Source of the DNA: Phoronis australis
Taxonomy: Eukaryota > Phoronida > Phoronidae
Assembly (NCBI GenBank): GCA_002633005.1
Contig: NMRA01000481.1
Span: 184,001-248,000, forward strand
DNA length: 64,000 nt
Direction: 5' to 3'
A model generated the notes under the pieces. The model saw only the letters and a program-made list of their open reading frames with translations. It was not told the origin of the DNA and ran no database searches. Each line of letters begins with the position of its first letter. Positions within the stretch are counted from its first letter, which is position 1. The position numbers and the translations under genes are program-made. This document shows positions 12,101 to 27,100 of the stretch, piece after piece.

Positions 12101-15100
12101 GGCCAGTCATGCCCGGTCGCGTGTACTGTAAGAGCTTGTGTTTTGGACCAGGATGTGCCAAGTTCGGCACTGGTGATGCCTGTGCCACAAATTGTGACGT
12201 CGGCAATGAAGTATGCGTAGCTTGAGATACTACGGCAACCTGAGGTGATTGACTTCCCAAATTCCTAACTCCGGGCCGTAAAGTCGATTCGGTGACCTGC
12301 TGTGGCATTACTGATGACGGCATTGTATTAGCGCTGACCTGTATCACTACAGGTTGTGCCGACACGTTTACACGAGACCCGAGCCCACTAGGTTGGCCAG
12401 TCTCTGACTTCACGCTGAACTTCTGCACAGTGACAGGAATGGTTGCAGCTTTATTAGCATTACCCGCCCTGGGCAAGTAGCCAATGAGGGCCTCGGTTGA
12501 CAGTGGGTTCAACCTCGGTCTCGTGCTCGTTGAGTCGCCCGCACCCAGCTCGCCTTTCAATGGAGCCACCTTGAACCTCTGTGATGCGTACTTAGGACTC
12601 GGAGACGGAGTTTCGTCCTGGCTGAATGGACTGTTACTACGTGAACTCTGGAACGAGAGTGCAATCTTGTCAATACTGTTAATATTAACTTATGATGGAA
12701 TGCAGGATCTGTCGCAACTTCACGATCAAATTCACTTTTCACACACATGATGAATCCTGATACAAAGTCTATTTTGTTTGGTCATAACTTAAAACAAAAG
12801 ATTTTTGTACGAACTCATATCAACCAAAATGTACAAATTCATATTAATGGCTGATATAATTTTTCACGCATGGTTGATCACCAATCAAGATAATTTATAT
12901 GATTTCTTATCACTGGGCAATGATAAATGATCAAGAGGTTTTCCATGAATAATCCTAATGTATGATGATCAGACTGACATGAAACTGATGATCATTCATT
13001 GTCAACCTGGCACGAATTGATATCAACCAAAATGGGGGTGTTTATTACTGAAATGTAGAACCATCTTGGATTTTTAGCCCTTAATTTAGGCAATGATCAA
13101 CATTTTATTTTTCAACATTATGACATTTAGACAGCGTTAACGCAATCGCGATTGAATGAAGATATTCTCAAATCTTAAGAATTTTCATCACAGTCTGTCA
13201 TCGAACCAAGTCAACAATTAAACCCGTGTTCCAAATTGTGAGAGGCCACGAAAATCCAGTCTCTGTCATTTTCAGTGTACACAATACAGAAGATTGTCGA
13301 ATATCAGTAATATTTATGACATGCCTTTCCAAACTATAAGCATGAAATAGATGGCATAATGATGTCTAGTTAATTTCTAGTCTGGGATTCAATTTTTTGA
13401 AAAAAGTGCTCCTCCAATTCCTAGTGCGTATAATCAAAATAATTGCAGCAATGACCCACCGCTAACACGTCTTCAGCCGCGTAGCGCAGAGTCTCTAAGG
13501 CCCGACTACTGGCTGCACGCTGGGGTCGGTACTTTTTGTGTAGTATACTGGGTTCGCCCTGCTCAGCACGGAACTCCTCGTCACTTTCACACTCCTCCAA
13601 CGGGAGGTACCTGTTGACGGTCTTGTAGAGAAATTTTTGCACGGAGCGCGCCATTTCCGTGTAATCTGCGAAAACAAAACGAATATTGACAGAATACAAC
13701 AGAGAATTTTAATAGTGAAGCAAAAACTAATCTGAAGACAAATCAACACAAAATTCATCAATCTTGAATAATCCTTATTGGCAATATTAATAAAGCTGTC
13801 AACCATTTTCAACCTTGGCCAATATTATTCAAAGTTGGCCAATAATATCTCAGCTTTTAAGGCCTACCTTACTCAAGGTTCCACGCCAAGATTATAGAGT
13901 AATAGTTACCAAGAATCATAATTTTCCAAGCTTGGAATTCAGCACTGAAAAAGGTGACCGGACTAACAAGCTTATTCAAGATTTTTTGACAAGCCTGATT
14001 TACCTTAGTTACCAGTAGTATTTTTCATGCTTACCAAGCAATGGTTAGTAATGGAGCAAGGAAATTTGAGCTTGGAGAAAAACATCAAATAAGGTAACGC
14101 ACCATTAAACTTGTCTTTTAAGCTGGGCAAATTAAGGTAAAGACTTTTCTTATAAAATGGTGCCATTTCCAGCCTTGCGTAATGTGAATCATTGAATTTG
14201 CGATGTAAAGCAATGCTTCAGTAAATCTGACCAAGTTTCGATTATATTTTAGATGTGTACGGCGTTCAAATTTCAGGCGATACACCTTCACCATTTGACT
14301 ACGGACTGAACACTCACCACTATCGGGACCATTGTACATCCGACAATTCTCAAAGATCAGCTCAAAATCTTCAATGAAACTTCGGCGCGATTTGTAATCC
14401 CGGTCCGTCAGCTTTTTTTCTATTGTAGATAAGTCCATAGGTGTCTGTTGGCAGAAGGATTACACCAAATTAGAAACCAATGCATTAACAAAACAAATGC
14501 GTATGTCAGGTCAATTAAAATCCTAATGCAGGATCACCTTTGACACCATTGTTTTGGTCCATGGTTTTGGGGGAACTGTTTTATTGCTTTAAATTGGCAT
14601 GTTATATAACCATGGCCCCAATGGAGCTGAATGATTGCTTCAGCGGGAAGATTCTTACCTCTGGTAACTCAATTTCTTTCAGCTTAAACTTTGAGATTTT
14701 GACTTGACCTAATTAATATGGCATGGAACTTTAAAAAATGACAACAGTTTGTGATTTTATTAGCATCTTTTGCGTATACGGTCACAGGTGTCTCATTTAA
14801 TTGTTTGGAACATTTAAGCACGGTAGACAAGTGAAATCTCACTAATTTTTAAAAAAATTTTCACAACCAGTAAGTGGCAAAAAATAAACACTTTATTAGA
14901 AGTCCTAAAAAATAGCCAGACAATATTTTGAGGAACTGTGGTCATTCACAACAATGCCTTCGACAAGTAAAAAATTATCAGTTTTGGCACTTATTTCAGA
15001 GTGAAAATGTTGAGACTTTACTGTATCCAATTTCATGGGATGCCTGAAATTCAAAGCATCATCAACGAGACACTGCCTCTAATGAGAAACCCCCCGCCCC

Positions 15101-18100
15101 AAGGACCTCCAACACAATAACTGATCAAGAACGGGGACAAAACGCACAAGCTTACAAATGTATATCTAGTGCCTAACACATGTGACCAGTGACCACTCAG
15201 TTGCAATTAGAATCCAGAAAAGATGAATTCAGTTGCAAAACAAACTGGCACGACTAAATTAAGTGATTCATTAAAAATAAAAAAACGGGATAACACGACT
15301 AGCTCTGGATTCAAGTTATCTCCACTTAAAAGTACCGTCATCTACAATGACATCACAAGAATGATGAGTGACCTTGAGACCTACTGACCTCTATGTAGTC
15401 TGAGTATCCGGGGGCAATCTCATCACTGACTGGGTCCAAGAATGGCCACGCATCTTTGTGGGTTTTCACACTTTCCAAAACTGAAAAATGGACAAGAGGA
15501 TTGACCAAAAGCAGTTTAAGGAGACAAGAACCTGATTTGAAGAAAATTGGCTACTGTTAGCGAGAAAGACTTTCGAGCAGTTGTAATTTTTCTTCACAGT
15601 GTGGCCATGACTTCAACATGGAAAAGATTTTGTTGTAAACCTTCCCTTCTACGTATAACTCTTCCTGACATGAGACTTAACTTAATCTGAGAAAAGAACA
15701 AGGTTTCACTGAATACATAGCAACCAAATTTTACCTTTAAACATACTGACGATGACATCTTCATCAAGATCAAGTGACCTAAAATCGAAATAAATACAAA
15801 AATTAAAATACCAAACACAGCATGTAACAGCCCTCAACACAGAGTCACACAAATGGGCAGACATACAGTCACTTAGAACAGTGGGCAGAAAGAACACAGG
15901 GCGAGGCCTGCGTCGATCCTTCAGACACACTAACGCATGCACAGTACAAGGCAAAAGTAATCAGACAAAATGCAGTTTTCCCCGTCACCGCAGCTAATTC
16001 TGTTCGTGGCAAAATTCTAATCATTCTTGATTACGAGGGAAGTCTACTCTGACGATGAATTTGGCTTCTGCCCAGTCGTCATGACGGCGAATTCTGGGTC
16101 ATTTTGTCTGAATACTTTTGGCTTGTACTGTATGCCAGTCGGTTGAGCCACAGGACGTTTGAAGTGGGAAACTAAAAAATCCAAGGGGGGTTATTGCTGA
16201 GCCACACGTGGGCGTCGATCCACATAGCTATAGTAGCCACAGTGGCACACATGTCATACAAAAGACAGAGCTCTGCCTATGCACATATTTTCCTACATAG
16301 GAAACGTGAAAAAATGTGACCAGCATTTTCTGGTCTTGGCCACTAGGTGATGCTCACTTCACACTGCTGTTCACTTGTAGTTCCTCAGGCTGCAGGTGTG
16401 GGGGTAGCTCCAGCCCCTGGGCCAGGTACTCTGCCCTCTCCTCCCTCAGTCTGGCTCTTTTTGCTCGATCTGTAACGAACAGGAATGAGTCAATGGCGCG
16501 GCAAACGCGGCAGGTTGAATATTACAAATAACGAATGTAAGTAAACTTCACAGCAAACAATTGTGAAAACGCCAGGTCAGATAACAAGGTAGTTTTCAAA
16601 AGTAACAATTGGTATTAGTTCATAACAAAATCGGAAAACGTGGGCAAATCATGGTTAACTAGTACTGCCCTGATGTTTCACTGTTACATGTCTTCTGCCA
16701 TACCTTTGATGAAACTTGATGTCATAACACATCCTGCAGTCATTGCTCAACCATAACTTCACCCCTACCTTACTTTACTCTTTACTATCTCTTTCTTCTT
16801 GTCTCACACGTCTCTCCTCCACTCTCTAAGCCTCACATATCTCCTTCACCACCCACACCTTCACCCTTCACACCTACCTTCCTTCACTCTATCTCTTTCT
16901 TCTGGCCTCACACGTCTCACCTCCAGTCTCTAAGCCTCACATGTCTCCTTCACCATCCATACCTTCACCCTTCACACCTACCTTCCTTCACTCTATCTCT
17001 TTCTTCTTGCCTCACGCGTCTCTCCTCCACTCTCTAAGCGTCACATATCTCCTTCACCATCCATACCTTCACCCTTCACACCTACCTTCCTTCACTCTAT
17101 CTCTTTCTTCTTGCCTCACACGTCTCTCCTCCAGTCTCTAAGCCTCACATATCTCCTTCACCATCCATACCTTCACCCTTCACACCTACCTTCCTTCACT
17201 CTATCTCTTTCTTCTTGCCTCACACGTCTCTCCTCCAGTCTCTAAGCCTCACATATCTCCTTCACCATCCATACCTTCACCCTTCACACCTACCTTCCTT
17301 CACTCTATCTCTTTCTTCTTGCCTCACACGTCTCTCCTCCAGTCTCTAAGCCTCACATATCTCCTTCACCATCCATACCTTCACCCTTCACACCTACCTT
17401 CCTTCACTCTATCTCTTTCTTCTTGCCTCACACGTCTCTCCTCCAGTCTCTAAGCCTCACATATCTCCTTCACCATCCATACCTTCACCNGGCTGTCAAT
17501 CAATCACTCACCTTTGAACTTTTGAGTAAGCTCCTCCCACTGTTCCAGAGTTGAGCAAACAAGACACCAGCTGGGGACCACTAGTGGAGGTACAGGTTCC
17601 TCGCCACCACCTTCTTCATCACTACAACAAAAGGAGTCCATCGTTAACAAGGCGACGACGGTCTGGTAGTCTTCTGTATGATAAACATCTTCCACTACAG
17701 TCCTATGATATTATTTGCCACCACGTCCAATCACGTGGCAATCACGAATCTGAACAAGAATACAACAATGTAGAAAAAGCCGATATGTTGACATATTAAT
17801 ATTACCATAAAGTCTCAATAATTTAGGATAAAACATCATAAGTAACACTAAATAAGTGATGTACATGCGCGCACCCAGCCTAACATGTAGGGGGATTGAT
17901 TTTTCGGCAATGTGGACCTTTTATTAACAAAACAGACAAACAGACCGGAGGACTAAAAAAAAATGAGTACCACGTTCAGTCGAGCTATGAATTGTGCATT
18001 TGCGCCTTTTCAGTGGACTTTTGTCTCATTTTCTTTCTCTGAGGCAGACCTAGGTGCACGCATGACGTACCCTTTCATAAGATCTATGCCATAGGTACCA

Positions 18101-21100
18101 TGTGGCAATGTTTCTGAAAATGATGGAAATTCAGAACAAAGTCAGAAGTCCTTGAAAAACGAAGGAATACCAGATTTGGCAATTTATTATTTTTGTTCAA
18201 TATTGTGTAGGAAAAACCTGCGAAGTCTGTTACAAGCATCAACAGAACAACAAAAACAGATAAAAACAACAACAGCAACAACGCCACCTATCAGAACACG
18301 AGGCAATTACCTGGTCTCCCTGTCAGTTTTATTTTTTCCTCTCGCCTTCGCCTTTGACCTATGCTTGCCCTTCTTCTTCTTGTCCTTTTGTTTGGCTTTG
18401 TGCTTTGATCTGTTGCAAAAAAACACTTACTAAAATAACATCAGCCACATACAGTTGACAACACAAGTAATGAGGCAAAATACCGTTTCCTGACAAGACG
18501 GCTAATTACATAAACAGCAAAAGTGACAGGTAATAACTATCGGGACTGAAAAGTTTCATGTATATTATGGCTTAGTCACTTCTGTTAACTCCTTTTCATT
18601 CTCCGTCATTAGGGGAGGCTACACTGACGTTGAATTACGCTTCTGACCAGTGACCACGACAGGGAATTAAGGGTAATTTTTATACAATACCTTTGGCGTA
18701 TACTGTACTATTAATATTAACATAGTTGGTCACAAATTTACCGTTGTTTCAGGGCTTGGAATGACCACTGATAAAAATAGAGGAACTTTTCCAGTTGATG
18801 TATTGTTCCTCAAATAAATAGGCTTGTGTGATAGAAATATTTTTGTGTTGTAAAATTTAAATGAAGAAAGTGTTAATTTGGATGAATAAAGTTAAAATAA
18901 GGCTAAAAAGAGACGAAAAAGAGGAAACTGGAAATCAAATAAGAGGAAATCGAAACCAAAAAAACAGAAAATCCTCTTGAGGAAAATTCCAAGCCCTTTT
19001 GTTTAAAGATGCTTGAACCGGCCGTTCGTCAAACAAAATTCCTTTTGATTTAGTGCACTTGTCTTGTCATCACAAAAATGGTCTCAAAATATTCCTTTTG
19101 CAGATTACAAGTGATGTCCTGTCCTGTATTAAACCAAGCTCAACCAAGCAGCGCGTCACGTCTGGCCATTTTATTTGCAAAAGTTGATCCGTTGATTCTT
19201 TCCAAGCATAGACATCGCTATTAATCAGAGTCAAAGACAAACTGAAAAGTGGTCTAAAACCGGGTTCGACATAACAACTACTGGGTTGAGAATTTTGACC
19301 TGAATTTTTCAATTAGGGCCTGGAAAATAATAACAGTGGATGTGATTCAATCCAAAATCAAGTTATTTGGGGGGGGGTTGAAAATTTTCATAACGGTTAT
19401 AAATATGGTCTAATAGTACAACATTTGCATAAGACTTGACATGGTTTTGCCCAGGGCAGAGAACTTTTTGTAGAAGCCAAGTATGTGCGATAATTAGTAT
19501 AGAACGTTGTTCCTTTGTGCCTGTACACCCACGAATGATGGGGGCCCAATGGGGGCTTTCTAAGGTATAACATCTATGTCAAAATGCAAGAGCAACACAA
19601 CGCAATGCAAATGAAAAGAAGTCTTCCAGCACCGGTAGCATACTCACTTCTTTTTGTCTTTGCGTTTTTTTGTTGAAGGTGGTGGCGGCGGTGGCGGCGG
19701 ATCCTCGCGATATAACCTGGTTCCATAGAAATACCAGTAGGTGGAGCCGTTGTTGTCTATTCCTAAGGGTTCCACACGTAGACCGTCACCATCCAAACCC
19801 TGTGAAAAGACAAGCCAATCCCTTCTGTCAATTAACAATGGCTTTGAAACTGCTGCAGCAACTAAACACAGAAAACACAACATCCTTTGTTCCATCTTGA
19901 TAAAACTATATTCTAAATAACACAAAGGTTCATTACGCAAGATATTGCACAGCAGATATTATAAACCAGTGCTCTCAACTGTCAGAGAAGAATAAAACAA
20001 AATGGTAGCCACCTTAGCTGAGCTGATCAACAGTGAAAATTAAATTAAGTCGTTTACTTGCTCCAAGTATTCCTTACCGTGATAGAATTTCATTTCCGTA
20101 AGGAATTCAAGTCGCAAGCAATGCGTACGTGCACCATTTTCAAATTCGCAATTTTAGGATTCCACGTCCGTTACCATGAAGAACATCGAAACCACCAGTG
20201 ACTCAAGAAAACGCTTCAGCGTTTATTGGGATTGGCAAAAGGAAATTCAAAAATGGCGCGTGTACGCATTACCTGTGACTTGAGTTGGTGACCGTTTCAT
20301 AAGACTAAAAGGGTAAAATACAGCTTCGAGATTAAGATAAAGTGATGTGGTTTTTATGTGAACTAAAAGAACAAATGGTTATTGAATGGAGGTCTGATTT
20401 GAAAAAAAATTTCAAAAGAAGCTCGCTTGAATGTTCACATCGTTACTTATTTGTCGCTCAAGAGGCGTTAACGCGCTTCACACACAGACCAGGATTGTCT
20501 TCTGTAAAAAAAGAAACTTGCCAAAAACGCAAGTTTCCACAAGTTTTTGCGAGATATTGTCACGCAGCACAAGCCAGACACTATTCTTTTTCTCGCAAAT
20601 ATGTTAAGTCTTGAACTTAACGTAGATGGGCCCCAACATCAATTAGTAGTTAGACACCAAAACTTCCGTCTCAGCAAAGAGTGAAAATTGACTACTCAAC
20701 CCCACAAAATAGGTCTCAAAAACTTCCATGCTACTTCGATTCTCGAACATTTTATTCGAGATATCGACAAGGAAACAAATAAGTGCCAAAACCAACAAGT
20801 TTCAGAAAGTTGGTCAACCCTTTCAAAATTGCGCCACTCCATATACCTAATAAGAAATTCTGCGGCCACATTGTTAAAATCAACTGTTTCGATTTTTCAC
20901 AATTATCTTGATTTATGACTTTTCATGTTATGGTTATAGATACGAAGAAAATGGCTTTTCAGATGCATCAAACCATACTTTGAGTAAATCCATCACATCG
21001 TCTGCATCAAGTCTAAAGTTGCACAGCTCATGAATGACCTCGACCTTTGTTCGGAGAGGAAGTTTGCGGAATTCCGGTATGTCCTCCATGGGGTTCGGCC

Positions 21101-24100
21101 GCCCTGTGTCCGTCTCGTATCGAATTTTCAAGATGTCATTGAGGTAGTGCTCAAAGTTGAACTCTCTGTTTTGAAAAAAAGATCGTTTTTATAAAGAATT
21201 TCAGAAATACATACAGAGATAGCTCAATATGTCAAAGGCCTTATGAAAACAAATATTAATATTGTATAAAATAGCACAAGTGTACCCATTTTCCACACCA
21301 TTTTAGCCTATTTTGCGGTATCGCATAAATTCTTTAGATTTTATGTAAAAAAATGGACAAGATGTATCAAAAATATTTTCTGGGCTTTTGAAAGATATTA
21401 TCAGATGGAAAATTGTTTAAGAGGTTAGAATTTTGTAAGCATTTAAAGACAACACACTTGACTCATGCAAGTGTGTACTAACGATCAACACTCCACAACT
21501 CAACCTTTCAAGCATGTCTCTGGCGTGATTTGGTGACAGTTAACGATTCAACTAAAGAATGATACACTATTGTGCATTGCTGCTTCAAATCCACTTTGTT
21601 TTTCAAAGTGAGAATTTTGCTATAGTCTGCTTCTAATGCTTACCACCTGCCGTGTTCGACGCTTGGTACAATGTTAACTCACTAAGTGCGACCTGGAAAA
21701 TTTCCTAGGCCGCCAAAAAGGAAGGGAAATCATCAAACTTCGTTGACAAGCGCAGAAAATGAAATAAAAGAGATATCTGAAGTGAAAAGCTGTCCAAACC
21801 CGAGCAAATGAGCGCATTTTTTTGCTCAAATAGAAAATTAGTGTCTTATTTGCTTGGTGATGACTAATTTGCTCTTCTCAGACCCAGTACTCCATGCACT
21901 GACCGATCCCCTTGGACACACAAATACAATCGGGGATTTCCGATTTTTGTCGAAAGATTGCCTCTTTCCAGTTTGCTTCTTGCAGTAGTTTGAGTACGTG
22001 CTTGGGTGTGACGTAGTGACTTCCTGGCAACCTGGTATTTTTACCAGGTTTCTAAACAAAATCTGAGGTGGCATTGGCGACCTACAAATCGAGCCATGAC
22101 CTGCGTTCTATAAAACCAAGATTTTGCAGTAATTAAGACACCCCACGTGGAGACTCCGGTAAGACTGTGAAAATAGTTTCCACAAAAAATGTAAATGTTG
22201 ATTGTGGGTACACTATTGCTTGTAGGATTGTTGCAAAATAATAAAACAGAAAAATAGTGTGACTTTTTAACTTAATGTTCATGTAAAAAATAGACATTTG
22301 TGCACATGAAACAGGGAAAGCCAGCCTTTTCTTGGATACCAACCAGGAACATTTTTAATGATTACAAACTATTTTATTTGGTATCAAGAAATGTTCAGGT
22401 TGTCGAGGCTGAAATTGCCACGAATGTACGCGTTTTGTTGACCATCGAATGGCTCGCAAGAAGAAGTTTGACTGCCAGTACGCTCAACTGACTGGTGATC
22501 ATCTTAATATTGCAAATAAACGTGACCATCAAGTGTTCAGCAACAAGAATTTTCATCAGATAGTTCAACACTGAAGAAAAGCGGGAAACTTTGAAGAGCA
22601 AGCCCTATCTTATCCCTCAATCCTACGCTTGATGCTAACGGTGTCCTGGTTGTAGGAGAAAGATTGAAGCGCGCTGTGATAGCGTTTACGAAACATCACA
22701 CAATAATTCTCCCTAAGAATAGCCACCTATGTGACTTGGTTATATGCGATGCACATGAGAGGTTGGGATACGCAGGAAGAAACCATACCCTAGTGAAAAT
22801 ACGCGAAAAATGCTGGGTTATCCACACCAACTCAAATAATTGACGAATTTTGCGACAGCGTGTTATATGCAAACACCTACAGGGTTCAACGTCGTGCCAG
22901 AAAATGTCGGACTTGCGTACAGATAGGCTCTCATGACGTCCCCTTAGCCCAGATGGGCGTTCATTATCTGGGATCATTTATAGTGAAAGAAGGCTGACAA
23001 GAATGGAAGCGATATGCAGTTGTCTTCACCTGTCTCAGTATGCGAGCTGTTCATGTAGAAATTTCTAGAAACCTCGATGTGAGCTCCTTTATAAATTCTC
23101 ACCGTCGGTTTATGGCTCGGAGGGGTGAAATGAAAGAAATCCGCAGCGATAATGGAACAAATTTTCGCGGAGTTGGCCATGAACTGAGATTGGAGATTTC
23201 TAGATGGAACCAGCAACAAATCCATGATGAACTGCTGAGCCATGAGGTAAAATGGAAATTTAATCCACCAACTGGAAGCCACCATAGAGGCGTGTGGTAA
23301 CGACGAGTTCGCAGTATCAGGAAGATACTCAAAGGACTGTTAAGGTCGCATGGGCAAAATCTCAAAGACGATGCTTTCCACACTCTCATGTGTGAGGTCG
23401 AATCCAGCATTAACAGCCGGCCACTGACGACTGTTACCGACAATCCAAATGATGTTGACATGCTGACACCAAACCACATTCTGACGCTACGGTCGCAATG
23501 GCCAGGAGAGTTCGAGCAAGGTGCCGCCAGGAGAGTTCGAGCAAAGTGATCTTACATGTCACAAAATGTGGAAGCGTGTACAGTATCTAGTGACCTGCTT
23601 TAGGAACCGATGGCGAAAGGAATATTTAGTCACTCTACAAGAACGTTAGAAGTGGAAACGTGCTGACAGAAATTTATTGGTCAACGAGCTAGTGCTAATT
23701 GTTGACGATAACATTCCGTGGAATTTTTGGAAGATGGCTTGTGTGGTGGAGCTGTTTCCAGACAGTGATGGACACGTTAAAGTAAAAAATCGGTTTATGT
23801 CTCTCATTAGACCTACCGTATAACTAGACCTATTTCTCGAGACTAATAAATCCATTATATTTGTTTCAGAGAAACCTGCCTTGTCGGATTGAAAGTACAT
23901 TATCTTAGATTGTGAATAAACGCAATATATCCGACCACCCGTGTGTTCTAAGCCCATGGCTCCTACACTGCTATTACTGTGGCCAAAAACCTGAATTTAA
24001 CAAAACATTTCCAAGCAAGAGAAAAGCTCGACCATCAAGAACAAATGCATACTGTGTCCAAGAAGACATTTCAAGTCTTACGGAGTAAAAAACACTTATA

Positions 24101-27100
24101 AGCTCAAAATCTTTTCCCCACTTACACAATATCAGTGCGTCCATAGCAGCCGTTCAGTAAACGACAGACAAGGTCAGTGACAAAAGTGGAACCATCTATG
24201 GTGGCTGAGGCCAGGAGACCATCTTCAAGCTCCTGAAACCAGACAGTCTCATTAGATTTCACAATTCAATGAATTCGCCATGTGAGGTATACAAACCGGT
24301 AACGAGTAAAACAAAGTCAAATCTGAAACAAATCTAGTTACAAAATGTATAAGATATCCTTGATGATCTTTAGAACCTGAAATGGTCATCGATTATTTAT
24401 TGTCACGAGTTTGTTTAATAATTTCGATAGTGATAGTGTGCATTACAAATCACGAACATCAATCGTCCTTCTTGTAAACAAAATCTCAACTTACAAATTG
24501 ACACCCAAACACAAACCAAATACTCTAAAACCCAAAATTAGGAAAAAAACCACTAGCAATTCATATTTGAAAAGATTGGTGAAATTAGTAGAACATTCTT
24601 ATCATTGCAATTTATGTTAACTTCCAGAGACTCCAGTTCGTGTCCACTGAACTCAAGCCAACATTTTCCTTGTAAATAATTGTGTGTAGCACAGTGCTAC
24701 TCCGAAATGTAGGGGGATTTTTACTCATGACGAGTTCGAATTTCTCAAGACAAATTCAAATGTGCAACTGCTCCTCATGTGTCTTTCAAGGAGCTAGTAA
24801 CAAGGCTTTACTGAACACTTCAACAAAATGAACCTTATAGCAAAGGAGGACTGAAAAAAATCTCAGCCATCCATCCGACACTTAAGAGATATCCTGCTTC
24901 CAATCTGCCAAGCCAGAATGAATATCCTGGAGAGCCGGAAATCAAACTCTGGTCAAAAGAATGCCACCGAGACATATTAACCCCGACATGATCAAGACTA
25001 ACCAAAACATTGATTCTTTGTTTATCTTCTTCCTCCGTCCATTACAAGGACTTGATAGGAGAGGCGTTCTGATGGGTTAAAGGTTTAGGTGTCAGGCTGT
25101 TTCAGAGGTGGAAGACCATCATTATATGGTACTGTCGTCATGAAGAAAACAAGCATTTCCATCAAGTGGTGGGTTTAAGGACGCAGGACGCCTGAGAAGG
25201 AATTTGCAGCGGATACCTTACAGCAAATGATCCTATATCCTGAGACCAGTTTAGATTAACCTCATTCCATGTTCAGTGCTTTACGTCTCCTCATGTTCTA
25301 AGATGACACTTGCAGTCTCTAGCTGTGTTTTGACGATGGCCTACGTACAGTTAGCTAGTTGTCTAGCCTACACCAGGCGGAAGATTACTAGAGCTTGGGG
25401 ATATGCATCTAAGTTTTATATACCTTTCCTGACTTTTAAGATAAAACCTTGCCTAATTTGGAAGGGCTAAAAGGAGGAATTCATTAATGTTTAGCTATCA
25501 ATGTTGAATTCTTAACCGATTCGCTATGGGGTTTAAAATCATTAACAATCAATCTTATCTGGTCCTGAACTGTTGTTGAATGTACCCGTATCTCAATGCA
25601 ATGCTTACAAATGCCATTTTAGAATTTGCACTATGTCTGGTAGACAATGCCAATAAATTTCGAAGCTTGCGTTTTCTTGAGACACTGATGATTTTGATGT
25701 TCTTGTCCGAAACAGAAATCAAGTTCTACGACAGTAAGAATATCAGATCACTTTCAATAAGCTTAAGTGATTTAATTCATTTTTCTTTTTTGGAAGCTAT
25801 AGATAATGAGTAAATGCAGCTTTATATTTTTAAATCAATCTGTCCTGATTGTAACACAGAGATTTGACGTCATAGTTGAGATGGAAAATCCATCTATGAC
25901 AGCCATTGTCGTCAGGTGGAGCATTTCAATCATGTATGGTTTTTGAGAAGAATGATGATTTCCTGATGTTGGTTGGGAACATCTGATAGATTACTGTAAT
26001 ATCAAAATAACAGTAGTTGCTCTGTTTACTTAGAAGTGACACCGGAAATGAGCAATGGCACCTGTCACTTCAGCCTAGCCTTATGAAATGAATAACTAAG
26101 AAAACAGTGACCCAGTTCAGGCATTAAAACTTTCAAGGTTTAAAAAGGGTTCTCCTCAAGGCCAAGGTCAAGGTCATTCTTAAATTGGATCTTGATGGAA
26201 CCCCAAATTTGGGAAATGCCCACAAAATTATTTCAAGATGTCAGACATAATTAAGATGCAGAAACTCATTGAAAACGGTGGAATCATGGTTAAGACAACC
26301 TGACCTATAGTTAGTATTAAACAAAAGATAAGCTTACCTCTATATCGAAGTCTGACAAGTTGAACGCGGCGCGGAAAAGTGAACAGAAATGAGCGATACT
26401 TGGGACCTCATACCATGATCGGATTTCTGAAAGAAAATGAGAAAATGCAGCAAACACATTTGTTTGTAATGAATAAATGGGTACTTTGTGCAACATTTAA
26501 GTGAATTTTCATGACTTCGAACTGAGACTTCTTTAAAAATACAAGTATTATATACCTTCCATGGTTACTTTGTTCATTAAACGTCGTGATGTCACGAACG
26601 TTAGACGGCAGCACAAAATCAAATAGCCTTAAAATAATTAAGGTAAAAGAAATTATTGTACTTACTACATCTATTCACAATTATTTTATATTTTATATAA
26701 ATTAATTTCATAAATAAACTTTCTTTTTTGTCATTTTATTGCGAAATTAGGATTATATGATTTGTCACTTGGGTTATTTATCCAAGCGACCGGAAACCGG
26801 GTGGGTTGTGGGATCGTTTAATGCTCGAAAGGGAAAGATGTCATTTGGCCAAGTCAGCGAAGGTGGACATTTGGCTTAAGCTAACTGTTGATGATAGCTG
26901 CAGGGTGAGTGCGCTTTTAATTTTCAAGCTTGATACTTAGTACATTTACTTAATCATTTATGTTTACTATGCATTACACGAAACAAAACCTCCGCAACAC
27001 TTCGCTTGCAAGAATGACTCACTTGCATTTTCAATAAACAAATGAATGATTGAATCGCAGCCTTTTCGCGGGTTGTTACTGTCACTGTCTGGGTCATGGG

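Noticed and set aside
11049-12750. Plus-strand open frames across CECR2 exon 13
   Set aside because: Shadows of the long minus-strand coding exon; no domains of their own.
16016-16165. Possible CECR2 exon ([14 protein letters not shown]-like frame behind TTTTTTAG)
   Set aside because: The same sequence recurs at 1.3, 18.6 and 54.3 kb as a dispersed repeat, it has no donor in a fitting phase, and exon 8 joins exon 9 in phase without it.
16359-16375. Donor CTACAA|GTGAAC as end of CECR2 exon 8
   Set aside because: It gives phase 0, but exon 9 needs phase 2; the stronger site AA|GTGAGC 17 bases on fits.
23040-23300. Integrase-like open frame as a functional gene
   Set aside because: Flanked by stops and frame changes in the rest of the domain; a fragment of a dead BEL/Pao element.
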